Positions 11,679-22,568 of a stretch of 64,000 nt of DNA are shown here, one piece after another. Positions within the stretch are counted from its first letter, which is position 1, and each line of letters opens with the position of its first letter. The position numbers and the translations under genes are program-made. This DNA is from Archegozetes longisetosus. Lineage: Eukaryota > Arthropoda > Arachnida > Sarcoptiformes > Trhypochthoniidae. The notes under the pieces were generated by a model. That model worked only from the letters and a program-made list of their open reading frames with translations, searched no databases and was not told the DNA's origin. The stretch lies in contig JAEMBT020000008.1 in NCBI GenBank assembly GCA_018873245.2, positions 7,098,238 to 7,162,237 of the forward strand. The letters are read 5' to 3'.

Positions 11679-14070
11679 TTAAGTTTTCTCTACATTAGAA
11701 TTCTCATTGTCGTTAATCTGATTCTCATCAATGTTATTGTCCTCATCATCTTCATTATCCTTGTCATTGTTCTCTCCATTATTGTCTTCATTGCCATTAT
11801 CTTCAAAATGCAGATAACTTTTAAGCAAATCCCTCAACTCATCGATAGCTTGTTTTCTGCCTCCAGGAGAGGTCTCATAAACACATTCTCTCAACAAGTC
11901 GTCGACATTTTCCTTGTCCTTATTTGGCACTAATTTTAGTAAACCTGGACGAGATTTTTGGCTTATATTCGAATCAACACTCGATTCGACACTAGAAAAT
12001 ATATTCCGACAGATCATAGCATACATGTGTTGTCCATAATATTTCTGAACGGATCTGCATTCAGGTGATGGTAAACTCGAATTCGCATTCGAGACTCTGA
12101 TGAACCGCTGATGAAATTTCTCAAAACAGACATCATTACAGACTTCGCTATTCAGTAGCGATGGATGGGATCTGAGAGACTGTTCGTCAAAGAGTGACTT
12201 ATCTATGATTACCATATCGTCTAAATCGGCTAAAAATAGTTCTCCATCTTTGTTTACTAATATTGAATCAAAGGTTAGGGAAGTCTTCAAGAAATACCAA
12301 TTCGGATCTTCTTCCTGTAGGTCATCGATCAGTTGGATTAATTGCACTGCAAGTCCTGCCATCACTTCGAAGTTCTTCTGATCTTTAATGAACTGATCGA
12401 GTGTTTGGTACTGGCCCTCAAATGCTAGTAATCGGCCACAAACGCCTATTTACGATATAGAATACAAGTTAATATTGAATGAAATCGTTGGTTATCGAAC
12501 TAAGATATCAATAAAGCTTTAAACCAACTAAAGCTGAAAGGGATATTAATTGTTTGATTGAAAATAAGATATAATAAAGTATGAATCTCTTTGAAAAAAA
12601 GCTGATCTCTAACTGTTACGTTCAACGTCTTTGATTTGAAAATTTAAGTTTCTGATAATCTTTAAATCTATTGAACTTTGAGTTGTTTTAAATTGCTTTT
12701 ACCTTTTGTATTTACGAACTGAAGATCAGACTCTGTTTTTTGTACCATTTTGAGTACTGCATAGCCTGGAAATGCCAATAAAGAGCTTAAAAGATGGCTT
12801 TGTTCTGATAGATCCATATATTTGTCATTGTTATCATCAAAACTAGTTTGCATTAATTGAAGATATTTATTTGTAGCGCATTGAGAGAAAGTTGCCTAAA
12901 AACCCAAAACAAAATCAATACAAATGTTAGTAAGATTCAAATCAAGACTAAATTGATTCAAGTTTATACATGTAAAAAAATATTTTGTTTGTCGTTTTCA
13001 TTATATGTTGCGTGAATTTGGTGGAGAAAGTTCCGGAAGTTGTCAATAGTAAGTAAATCTGATTTAGCCATAAATGAGTTCTGAATAGCTATTGACTGGT
13101 CACAAGGCACTTGCAATGAGGCGTTTGTGCATATGATTTGTTCCAAATTAGACCATCTCTCGATTGTTGGACTCATTAGAGTTATCTTTTCATTTGTGTT
13201 CTTTATCACAGCCTCGCGATAAACCTTACCTAAGAGTTTGAAAATTCATAACCAATTTACTAATGAATAGGTTAAAAAGATTACGCTAGTACTCAATTAC
13301 TTCATCACTTATGAGAAGTTAGAGTGAACTTTTAATTATATTTTTAATATTAAAATATTAAGTCAACTTTGATTAACAAAAGTAGTCAGAAATTTTCTAA
13401 TCAATAATCAAGCTATTTATGGGTAGTTTAAAGACAATACTCATATAATTGAACTATCTGTAAGTTTTACAAAAAGCTTTACAACAAGACCTAAAACTGA
13501 AGATAAATCAAATTATTTAAACTAAAAATTAATCGCATATCGATTAAATCAACTTCAACATTTAAGACAAGATTCAATTTTGGAAAAGAGCTAAAATTGT
13601 TCGAATCAGAACCAATGTTAAAAGTAAAAATTAATCGAAAATCTTTCAAAGCTTTATCACTAAAAAGTCAACAATTATTGCAATAAAAAATTTATATAAA
13701 CAATTTAAACAACAAAGTTAGCTTAAAATTCAATACCATTTCTAACGTAAGGGTTATTAATAACTAATAAATCATTTTTAAAAGATTGGCAAAAATGATT
13801 CCCCAAACAAACGTCACATCTCTTAAGCTGAGTTCGTTGGATGATCTCGTTATCGTAACCACCTTCGATGTCAATCAAATTGGATTCAAGTGTGGACAAT
13901 TTAGACAAAAATAACACATTATTAGATAAACTGTGAGATTCTTGGATGGAAATGCCGTTATTTCTATTAGTAGTTTTATCAAATCGCTTTTGATTATAAT
14001 ATAAAACAACTATTAAAGCAAATAACAACAAAATTAATAATAATTTTCTTCTCCAATAACGAAAAGTCAT
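11679..14070 (-). CDS. DIPK2-family (FAM69/C3orf58-like) secretory-pathway protein kinase
   Basis: Four exons on the minus strand (13737-14070, 12970-13229, 12703-12895, 11679-12445) join in phase to 517 aa. Residues 9-26 form a signal anchor (LLLILLLFALIVVLYY), giving a type II Golgi/secretory topology. A cysteine motif CDVCLGNHFCQSF follows at 85-97, which in DIPK2A reads CPACFGTSWC. Later matches to the family are ERWSNL, CGRLLAF, TFDSILV, FLADLDD, CRSVQKYYGQHMYAMICRNIF-like cysteines, LLRECVYE and RKQAIDELRDLL. AVIK in exon 2 probably carries the ATP-binding lysine and FLADLDD the metal-binding aspartate. The catalytic-loop FDN of vertebrate DIPK2A (recalled, not checked) is FDS here. Human DIPK2A is about 430 aa. 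The extra length is mainly an acidic Asn/Asp/Glu tail of about 35 residues. Family members are poorly understood Golgi or secreted kinases. The gene is head-to-head with MED10 and converges on the GPCR. Confidence 0.85.
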
Positions 14071-14579
14071 TATTATTTAATACTATTTCCAATTTTTCCA
14101 AATTAATTGTTCACATTATATGAAATTTAGTTTTGTTTAATAAACTATTTGCTTATAATTCATATCAATATTGATATTGAATTGCATTTAGACGTCATAA
14201 ACATGTGTTTCGAATATATTTTTGTTTATATTTTGAGTTATTACGAACTGAGTGACACTTTATTATAAGTCTGCAAATAAATAAATTGTTGTCACACTAT
14301 TTAAATAAATGATAAATTTTTATTTGACAATAACATTGAATTGGAAAGCCCTTATATGTGTTGTCTCAAACAAAGTACGTTTTTATAAAAAATAAGAAAC
14401 AAGTCAAAAGTAATAGATAAAAGTCTAAAAAACTATAATAAATGTAAACGTTATTAATATAATTGAATAGGCGCCTGCAGTAGCGACATCTCTACTAAGA
14501 ATTAGTACTAAAATACAACAATCTATCAATAAATCAATTGTGAGCCAACAGACATTAAAAGATCTACTATTAAAATATC
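14071..14579. promoter_or_regulatory. Shared divergent promoter interval of DIPK2-like (-) and MED10 (+)
   Basis: Only 509 bp separate the two start codons, which point away from each other. The interval is AT-rich except for a GC-rich island at 14470-14498 (GGCGCCTGCAGTAGCGACAT...), about 90 bp before the MED10 ATG. No TATA box stands out at the expected distance. The island is the best candidate for a housekeeping-type core element. Bidirectional use is inference from layout. Confidence 0.45.
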
Positions 14580-15310
14580 ATGTCTTCGACACTGGACTCG
14601 TTAGAGACCAATTTAGAGTCGCTAACGGAGAATGTGAGACAACTAGGAATAATAGTGAGTGATTTTCAACCTCAAGGTCAAGGACAGACAGCTCTAAACC
14701 ATAAACTGTAAGTCAATTGAGACAAATTGTAATCTACGTAAATGTTTAATTGAAGAGCAAGTTAAATGTTATTTTACCAAAAGTTATAGCTTAACAGTTC
14801 AATTTCGATGAAGTATAACTGAATTAGATAACAATTGTTTTCTTCTAGTAATCAAATCGTTCAGTCATTGCAAGATATCGATCGCATTAAAAACCAAGTC
14901 AATGACATCCAAGTGCCACTCGAAGTGTTTGAGTAATGGAAAACAATTTGATTTATTTAGAAATAATTTTTCCCAATTAAATTGAGCTAATCGATTGTAT
15001 TTTTGTTCTACAATTTGATAGCTATATAGATCAAGGACGCAATCCTCAGTTGTATACCAAGGACTGCATGGAAAAAGCACTCCAGAAGAATGAACACGTG
15101 AAGGGAAAGATTGATTCTTACAGAGTTAGTTTGCACTTTCTATATCTTTTATCAATTTAGAAGTTTGACTGTTTCAAATGATTGTAATCATGTTTTCGGT
15201 ATTTCTTCCAGAGATTCAAAGCTATGCTCTTAGTCGAGTTATCAAAAGTATTTCCCAACGAAATGGCAAAATATCGGGCCGTTAGGGGCGATGAAAGATC
15301 TTCTAGCTAG
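14580..15310 (+). CDS. MED10: Mediator of RNA polymerase II transcription subunit 10
   Basis: Four exons (14580-14707, 14849-14932, 15022-15124, 15212-15310) give 137 aa, against about 135 aa in human MED10. Introns are 141, 89 and 87 bp, with GTAAGT, GTAATG and GTTAGT donors. Diagnostic segments are ENVRQLGIIVSDFQPQ near the N-terminus, QSLQDIDR, VPLEVFDYIDQGRNPQLYTK across the exon 2/3 junction, and ELSKVFPNEMAKYRAVRGDE at the C-terminus. The protein is part of the middle module of the nuclear Mediator complex, which links transcription factors to RNA polymerase II. The match is strong along the whole length with nothing missing. An AATAAA at 15400-15405 is a likely poly(A) signal. The gene is head-to-head with the DIPK2-like gene and tail-to-tail with CNEP1R1. 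Confidence 0.96.
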
Positions 15311-15399
15311 TTTTAGTTCATAAGTCAATTTTTCTCATCTTAAATGAAACTTTGTGTACTGCTATTAAAAGCTATTTAATGATATCATTAACGTTTAAG

Positions 15400-15428
15400 T
15401 TTTTATATGAATAAATATCAAATTTATT
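15400..15428. terminator. Opposed poly(A) signals of MED10 (+) and CNEP1R1 (-)
   Basis: AATAAA at 15400-15405 lies 90 bp past the MED10 stop. TTTATT at 15423-15428 is the minus-strand AATAAA, 327 bp past the CNEP1R1 stop. Both signals fall in one 29-bp window, so the two transcripts should overlap at their 3' ends. The rest of 15311-15754 holds nothing else I can name. Confidence 0.5.
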
Positions 15429-15754
15429 GAAAGATTAATTCGCAGTCGATTTCATTATCAAACATTTACAAGACTTTTGACATAATGATTGACGCTTTTT
15501 GTTATTAATATGTTTTACTACTTAAGCTTCAGTTTTAGTACATAAAGTTAATAGTTTACATATCGTTGTCTCATAGAAAAATCTCGTAGTGTCTTAGATA
15601 TTGAAAAACTTATCACAATTTGGCACGTTATATAATAAACAAAGTAAAAGTCTTAAAAATTTGTTAAGTCAACAAAAGATTTGTAACAAATTCTTGAAAA
15701 GATAAACAAAACCTAATCTTAAAAACAATTGAAACAAATTAACTAAATTAAAGT

Positions 15755-16902
15755 TTAAATTCTTAAATTTTCGGAAGAATTTCTCCACTGCCTCGGCTTG
15801 AGAATTAGCCTACCATTATCATCACACGACATGGCGAAGTCGGCTAGCACTTGACGTGTTCTTGATATTATTCTAGATAGTTATGAATAAAAAAGATTTT
15901 AAGCCTAACTTTGGCTTAAATGATAACATACTTTTAGCTGAAAAGAAAGGATTTTGTGCCTAAATTTTATTAACATATTATCGTAATTAGAAGACTATTC
16001 AAGATAGCGGTATGGTGACTGATATCATATTTAAGATTAAGAATAGGCTGTTAAGCAAGAGTATAAAACAAAATTTGAACTATTACTTAATCTCAAAACA
16101 TGGTTAACTATAGAACTAAAATAGTTCCTCATAACTGCTCGAAATAGACCGCATAGGAGTCAGATATGACAACAGGTCGAAAAAAGAAAAAATTCCTCAA
16201 TTGAAGACCTGATAAGAACTTAAAAGAGGCGAAAAAATGACGTATTACTCAATCTCTGATTATAGTTAACTTCAAAACTAAAACAACGTTTGATAGCTTC
16301 TTGATGAAAGACTAAATAAAAGTCAGACAAAGATATCCTAACTTTTGACAAAAACTTTAAGAAAAGGATAAACATTTAAACCATTATCCGATCTCAAACA
16401 TAGCCTAAATAAAACTCAGACACGACTAGATCCCCATCCCAAAACCTCAGCTAAAAGTCTGATAAAAAAATTTGAAAAAATAAGACTTAAACCAAAATGA
16501 ATGATTACATCGAAGTGGCGACAACTCTCTTGTGTATTCCCATCGCAAACAAAGTAATCAAAACAATACAATTAATAGTAAACAGGTAGTGGCTCATCAA
16601 AGAGTCGACAAGCGATATATGAGCAGTCATCGGATCGTTTAGCCAATAGAAAGCGCTGGCACTGGTCATCAACGAAGACACGGCTAATATGACTCTCCAT
16701 CTTCTGGTAGCTGGTCTTTGGTGGGACACTATTTCCATTAACCGTCGCTCAAATGCCTTCAGATCTAGTTATAGATAAAGCATTGATATCTTACGCATGA
16801 AATAATTTAAAAATAGGTCTAAAATTAGTGTTTAATTGATGGATATAAGGGATGAGACATACCATCACATACTAACTGATCCATTGTGTTATGGATTTGC
16901 AT
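15755..16902 (-). CDS. CNEP1R1: Nuclear envelope phosphatase regulatory subunit 1 (TMEM188/NEP1-R1)
   Basis: Three minus-strand exons (16863-16902, 16509-16764, 15755-15872) join in phase. Translation gives 137 aa from the first ATG (16902), or 131 aa from the in-frame ATG at 16884. The human protein has about 125 aa. Family-defining segments are DDLKAFERRL at the exon 1/2 junction, RPATRRWR, a first membrane helix ending FYWLNDP, a second helix (LFTINCIVLITLFAMGIHKR), then RTRQVLADFAMSCDDNGRLI and LKPR at the C-terminus. CNEP1R1 binds and activates the phosphatase CTDNEP1 in the nuclear envelope and ER, which dephosphorylates lipin and so controls phospholipid and triglyceride synthesis. Intron 2 is 636 bp and intron 1 is 98 bp. 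The C-terminus carries about nine extra residues after the conserved LKPR. The identification is firm. Only the start is ambiguous. Confidence 0.95.
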
Positions 16903-19385
16903 TATATCTTCAGCTGACGTTTTATTTGGATTGGAATTAAACTTTTGTACTATCAATTGCTATTTAAATGTCCTACAGATGACTAATGTCAAACACTTGT
17001 CATTTGTAAGTTTATTGACCATTTGTGCTTAAAATACGTTATTATCGTCTACAATATAAACACATGTCTTGTACTCTTCATTCAGTTGCATAGCTATTGA
17101 AAATACTATTGAAAGTTATTCAACTTTTTAAATAGCATTTAATTTTAGTTTTTCTTGTTAGGTGAAGAAACTAATACTTCCTTCTTTTGAAATACTAATC
17201 AATTGAAACAAATTACATTGAAAACAACTTTATTACTGAATAAATTTGCTCTTTTCCACTATCATATTTACTTTGAGATCTGATTTTTAAAATTCATACC
17301 TTTAAGTACTTGATATTCAGGAACTATTTTCGAAATGAAACATTAATTGAAATGGCAGTTTCGAATGTATTAATACTTTCTTTCTTGGAAAGAGAAATTA
17401 AATTAAAGTTACACTAGTCAAAGAAATGCATGTTTTAAAGATAAAATAGTTTCTTTAATTTTCATATTCATATGAAATGGTTATAGTTCCTAAATAGGGC
17501 TCTCTTTGGATATTGTTTAAGATGGCATTCATTTTAACAAAATGCGAACAAAAGTGCACTTAAACACCAGAACATAACATACTGTACACAATCAAAATGT
17601 GTTATCTAAACAATCAAAGTGTTGGAGAAAAGCAACGTCGGGTCAAATACTTCAGTAAATCTCATTCTTTACACTCTCTTTTTTGATAGATTGAAGATTG
17701 AATCGAAAAAAATTTACTTTAATTTTCACTTTAAAAAATATATAAAAAAATTGAAAAACTTTTGGCCGATGAAAAAGTTTTGTAAACTTTGTTATCAAAT
17801 ATAATAAATTATGATTTATCACATTTTTGATTTGAAAACATCTGTGAGCGTTATTTTTCAAAAGTTAATGCCTCGAAATATTTCCTAAAATTGATCTCTT
17901 TGAGGATAAAAGCATGAAAATTGTTGTCAAGTTTTACGTTTCAACCTTTTAATGCCAAATGATTTATTAGACATAACTTTGGAAACATAAAATTTGAGCA
18001 TAACTTATGACTTATAATAATTGCAATTTAGTAAAAGTTACAACATTCATATTAGTAATATTTCATAAAGAAGTTATTTAAATACATATGAATTTACTTG
18101 AACAAATGTTAAGTTATAAATAATACGTAATGAATACCAAAAGCTATTATTACTGGTAATACCGGTAGTAATAAGAAGTACAACCCATTGAGGCATTGTT
18201 TCTACTGGAAAACATTTTTCAACTGTCTGCAAGTCAAACAGAATTTATGAATAAGATCTGACACTATTTCTAGTAGCCAAAGGTTTGAACTGAGGAATAA
18301 AAGCTTATTTTTAAATAAGAATATTTTAAAATACAATATAATTGAGATTGTCTATCGTACACATCATCCTATTTAAATCAGTCCTAATTATACTCATGAT
18401 TAATTGAATAATTTCTCAAAATGTTAAAGGAATCGATGAGTTATTTTAAGTTTAAATTTAATAAATTTCAAGCAAAATTGACCATAATTAAGTTGGAAGT
18501 GCAAATTTAGTTGAACATAAACATGAACAAGTAATTCACTTCCCATTTGCAGTAATTTAATCCAAAACATGGTGTTTTATTAAGACGGAAACATTAAAAG
18601 TTGAGCATAGCTTAATTTGAAATTTTAATCATAAAGCAATTGAGCGCCAAATACTTAGTGAATTCCTCAAAAATGTAATGAAAACGTAATGTAATGAAAA
18701 ATAGCGCAACAAATTGTGATTAATGGGATAAATGTGCGAATATTGTTCACAGTTCACACTAAAAAAGTTCACTTTCCAACTTTGAGCACACGTTTTAAGA
18801 TTTTATTCAATCAATATACAGTCGTATAATAAACTTTTCTAATGCTTTTCTGAATCATAAAATCTTTTACAAATAACTTAATGCAAATAAAATCATTTTA
18901 TTAAATATTAATTACTTATTCGTTACAAAAAGTTTTAAGATTGGGATATTTTTTATGAACAGACCGCACTTTCGAGAAGTACTTTCAATTCTGATTATTC
19001 ATTAGTGATAACATTGTATAGAATTTTTTTATGCATTCAACAGTTTGAATATTGAAAAAAGTAATCTTTTATTATTAAATAAAACTCTGAAATTAACATA
19101 AATTATTGGCAAGAGAGAAAAAAGTGAATCCATAATAAAGAATAAAGCATTAAATTAAAATCAAAATGAAAATAAGACATTTTTTCTAACTTTTCTTTGA
19201 TCATCTGCTATTGATTTGAGATAAGAGCAAAAGAAAAATATTTGTATTTTCCTAATCATAAAAGTTTAAAATAGTTCATAGCATTTAAACCTGATAGCAA
19301 TTAGAGTTACAATTATTGATAACTTCTGCCGTCAGACCTAAATAGTCGGCTGTAAACAAAAAAGTTGTCCTCTGAAAACTAATTT
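16903..19385. other. Intergenic, gene-free
   Basis: No supported gene between CNEP1R1 and the 399-aa gene. The opposite-strand frames at 17619-17804 and 17652-17861 are AT-rich and overlap each other. A minus-strand stretch at 18120-18230, preceded by a TTGCAG acceptor-like site, contains a short hydrophobic frame but no partner exon that I could find. Confidence 0.5.
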
Positions 19386-20585
19386 TTAACCAATATTACA
19401 GTCGCAAAACTGGTTTAGAATAACTAAACTATATATCACAAGAAAGGCCACAACTAGTAGAGTAATGAACAGCCAATTAATTATTAATCTCAACAAATTT
19501 CGATTAAGTGATGACTCATTCTTAAACTGTTGTCTCGATTTTTCATTTTGATCCCTAACCCCAACTCTTGATTTATTTATGTCATAATTGTTAACTGAAT
19601 CAGCTTTTAATCCAATCGATGGCTTCACAATCAGGCCGTTTTGGGGTTTAGCTTTCAAATTTTCACTTTTAGTCACTTTTTTGTCGGCAATTGATTGTTG
19701 ACCGCTTTTAACTTGTCTTTCATTACGGCGAGCATCCTCTTGGGATATTTCATCAACCCTTTGATCATTAACTCGAACAAAACTATTATTAAAACGAAGC
19801 GCTTCTTCTTTATAAACATTTTGCTTTTCGTCCCTATTCTCTTGATTGTGATTATTATTAGTTTGAAAAAGTTCATCATTACTTCTAATATGATAAACAT
19901 TGTTATTATTCGCTAAAATAATCTTTTTTTGAGCAATTAGTTGTTCGCAATCGTCAAAATGAGCATCTTTATTACTTTTATTATCGTGAAAACTAACATT
20001 TACTATCGTGTTATGAACGCTAGACTTTTTCTTCTTCTTTTTGGCACTACTTTTAACAATAGCATTACTATTAATATGATCGTAAGCTTTCAAATCATCG
20101 CCATTACTAGAACTCAACAGCATATCGAACCTGTTCTCCATCTTGACTGGTTCTTTCTTCATATTATTAGTAATTTTATCAATAGGTAACTTGTTAGACG
20201 AGCGATCATCCGATGACTCGAAACGCTTGAAAATGCGTTTCAATTTAGTCGAGCCGACACTAGTTTCCTTTGAATTATTACTAGTACTAAAACTTTCAAC
20301 TTGTTGCCCATTGTTCGCTATAGTATTCTTTTTTGTAGCATCGCTCATACTATAAGTATTTGACTTTTCACTAATTCTAGACTTTCTATTACCGACTCTT
20401 CTCTGCTTTACATGTAAACCAAAAATATCGTACTTTTTCTTCAAAGTCTCGTACTTCACTTCGACTTCCTTACCGGCGATGGTCACTATCTTGACTTGAG
20501 AACCAAGATTTTCAGAACTCGCATTGTTATTATCGCCCATTTTATTGGAGCTCAAAGTTAAAGAACTTACGCCAAACGATGACAT
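19386..20585 (-). CDS. Unknown 399-aa protein with a C-terminal membrane anchor
   Basis: A single uninterrupted exon of 400 codons starts at ATG 20585 (context ATTACGTA before GTC on the plus strand). I do not recognise the family. Residues 30-75 are the only part that looks folded (VKIVTIAGKEVEVKYETLKK then KYDIFGLHVKQRR). Residues about 75-360 are low complexity, rich in N, S, K, D and Q, with a poly-lysine run (AKKKKKKSS near residue 180). The end carries one strong hydrophobic helix at roughly 365-390 (NWLFITLLVVAFLVIYSLVI), followed by a short cysteine-containing tail (CDCNIG). This is the layout of a tail-anchored ER or nuclear-envelope protein, with a long disordered cytosolic or nuclear part. 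That placement is inference. The length of the open frame in AT-rich DNA makes it very likely a real gene. Confidence 0.75.
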   Translation of the reverse strand: MSSFGVSSLTLSSNKMGDNNNASSENLGSQVKIVTIAGKEVEVKYETLKKKYDIFGLHVKQRRVGNRKSRISEKSNTYSMSDATKKNTIANNGQQVESFSTSNNSKETSVGSTKLKRIFKRFESSDDRSSNKLPIDKITNNMKKEPVKMENRFDMLLSSSNGDDLKAYDHINSNAIVKSSAKKKKKKSSVHNTIVNVSFHDNKSNKDAHFDDCEQLIAQKKIILANNNNVYHIRSNDELFQTNNNHNQENRDEKQNVYKEEALRFNNSFVRVNDQRVDEISQEDARRNERQVKSGQQSIADKKVTKSENLKAKPQNGLIVKPSIGLKADSVNNYDINKSRVGVRDQNEKSRQQFKNESSLNRNLLRLIINWLFITLLVVAFLVIYSLVILNQFCDCNIG

Positions 20586-22505
20586 TACGTGTTATCTTCA
20601 AATGACAAATTCCTAATTACCTGTTTATATATGAATAGCAAAAAACAGTTTTATCACTACTGCTGACGACACAATAAGTTATTACTTGAGATACTCGTCT
20701 TCATATCAATATATATAATATTATTTCATATATTCAAGAGCTAATTGTTAGAGCCTTTCGTCAAAAATCAATTTTTCTCTATCTCTCAAAGGTTATAAAT
20801 AATTCAAAACTTGTTTCGAATTTTTCAATGAGCAAAAAAATTCTTTATAAAATGGATTCTTATTTATAGTTTTGAAATCAACAGATATTCTATTGAAAAA
20901 TATTAATAATTTTTTTGTTTGAATGAGAAACTCGTTTCTGACTAATTATTAAGAAAAAATGTTAGTAAATAATATAATTTCTACTACTATAAGAGACTTA
21001 TGTCAATTGAACATAAGTTACAAAATTGATATCTAGAAAGACATAAAAATGACTTATTCACAGTCGCGAAGGGCTCTAATTATTACCTATGAATGACGAT
21101 TGAATGCAATTTGGGTCAGTTTCACATTTGAAACTTGATGCGGAGAACTTTTAGCATATGTGTATCGAAGTTATACTTGTACTTCTATATAGCAACCCAA
21201 TAACACGTCAAATGCAATAACTTTTAGGTAGAGCAACATTTTTAAGTTTTCTTTTTAAATCTAATTAATTACTGTTTCTCGTTATTTATTTGATACCATA
21301 AAATAATGTAGTTATTTTAGTCTTATTTATCTGGGAGTCATTTTCAAACACTTTTGGTCTGTCAAAGTTTATTAGTACTGAATAAATTTGAAGCCCAAAG
21401 AGGACGAATCTTACTCACAGTCAGTCATTTAATGAACTAATTTTGAACGCCTCACACCTTAATTAGTGAGGTTATATTCATGGATAATAATCGATTCAAA
21501 GTTAAATAGAAGCAAATTCAATCACAATATTAGCGCACAAATATTCGATTACTTTATATAAAGGCTTTTGATGTATGGAAACTTCTAGATATTATTGATT
21601 ACGACATTGAAATTTCATACCTTTAAAAACGTTGTCAAAAACAAAGTTTGATTGAAAGCAAAATAAATCTCAAATATGTAGATCTATAACTTTACTTTTA
21701 AGAATTAATTTCTATGCATAAACATAAAGATTTCCATTTTTTATGGTACAATAAAAGTAATCGATTTTAAAGTGTGACAATCGCATTACAGGTGGAAAAT
21801 AACTTGCCTTAACTCATAGTGCGTTAGAAAAAAAAGTTAGTTATTGGTTGTTATATGAAGAATACAAAACATGCTATGTAACGGTTTCCTTTATCAATCA
21901 ATCGTTAGTTACGAGTTGTTTAGTGCAAAATTTTGCCTTTTTTGCTCAATATTTCTCGAATCGATTTATTGTTTATCTTTCAAAACTTATTGATTAGCTC
22001 TTATTGTTTTGTCATAAGTTAAGCATCACATGAAGAGTTTTATCGCTTCACTCGACAGTCAGTGTGATTAATAGAGTTAGAATCAATTGAAAAGTTATTC
22101 ATAAGTGTGAGCATTGTTTATGAATGAGAAAATTGATTATAATTTATATGAAATAAGCATAAATGTAAGTTTATGTCACAGTTAATAGAGAGTTTGAGAT
22201 CAAAGTTTTGACACTTGATTCTGTAAAAAATAAAAAACCAACCAATCATTTATTATTATCATTACTTTATCATGAATTAAACTTGAAGAGAATCAAACAT
22301 TTGGGTTTACAAGTGCTTAGGTGGGCATAAGTTTATGCAGGTTTTTCATTTTGACAAACATAAGCAATTTTACAATTAGCCAAGTAATCAATACTTGATT
22401 ATTTTACCAGTAATTGACTTTCTGATTTGGAACAGATATTCAGCAAGCTCGTTCAAAATGAATTAAATTCTAACCGATTGTAATTTTAATTTAGATAGTT
22501 ATCTT

Positions 22506-22506
<1 letters not shown>

Positions 22507-22564
<58 letters not shown>
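22507..22564 (+). repeat. (CT)29 microsatellite
   Basis: A perfect CT dinucleotide tract of 58 bp. An open frame across it would encode poly-Leu-Ser and is an artefact. Confidence 0.97.

Positions 22565-22568
<4 letters not shown>

Noticed and set aside
18120-18235. Possible minus-strand terminal exon with a hydrophobic segment after TTGCAG
   Set aside because: Hydrophobic in two frames because of T-rich sequence. No partner exon or family match.
19673-20355. Open frames overlapping the 399-aa gene on either strand
   Set aside because: They are shadows of the long reading frame and follow its codon pattern.
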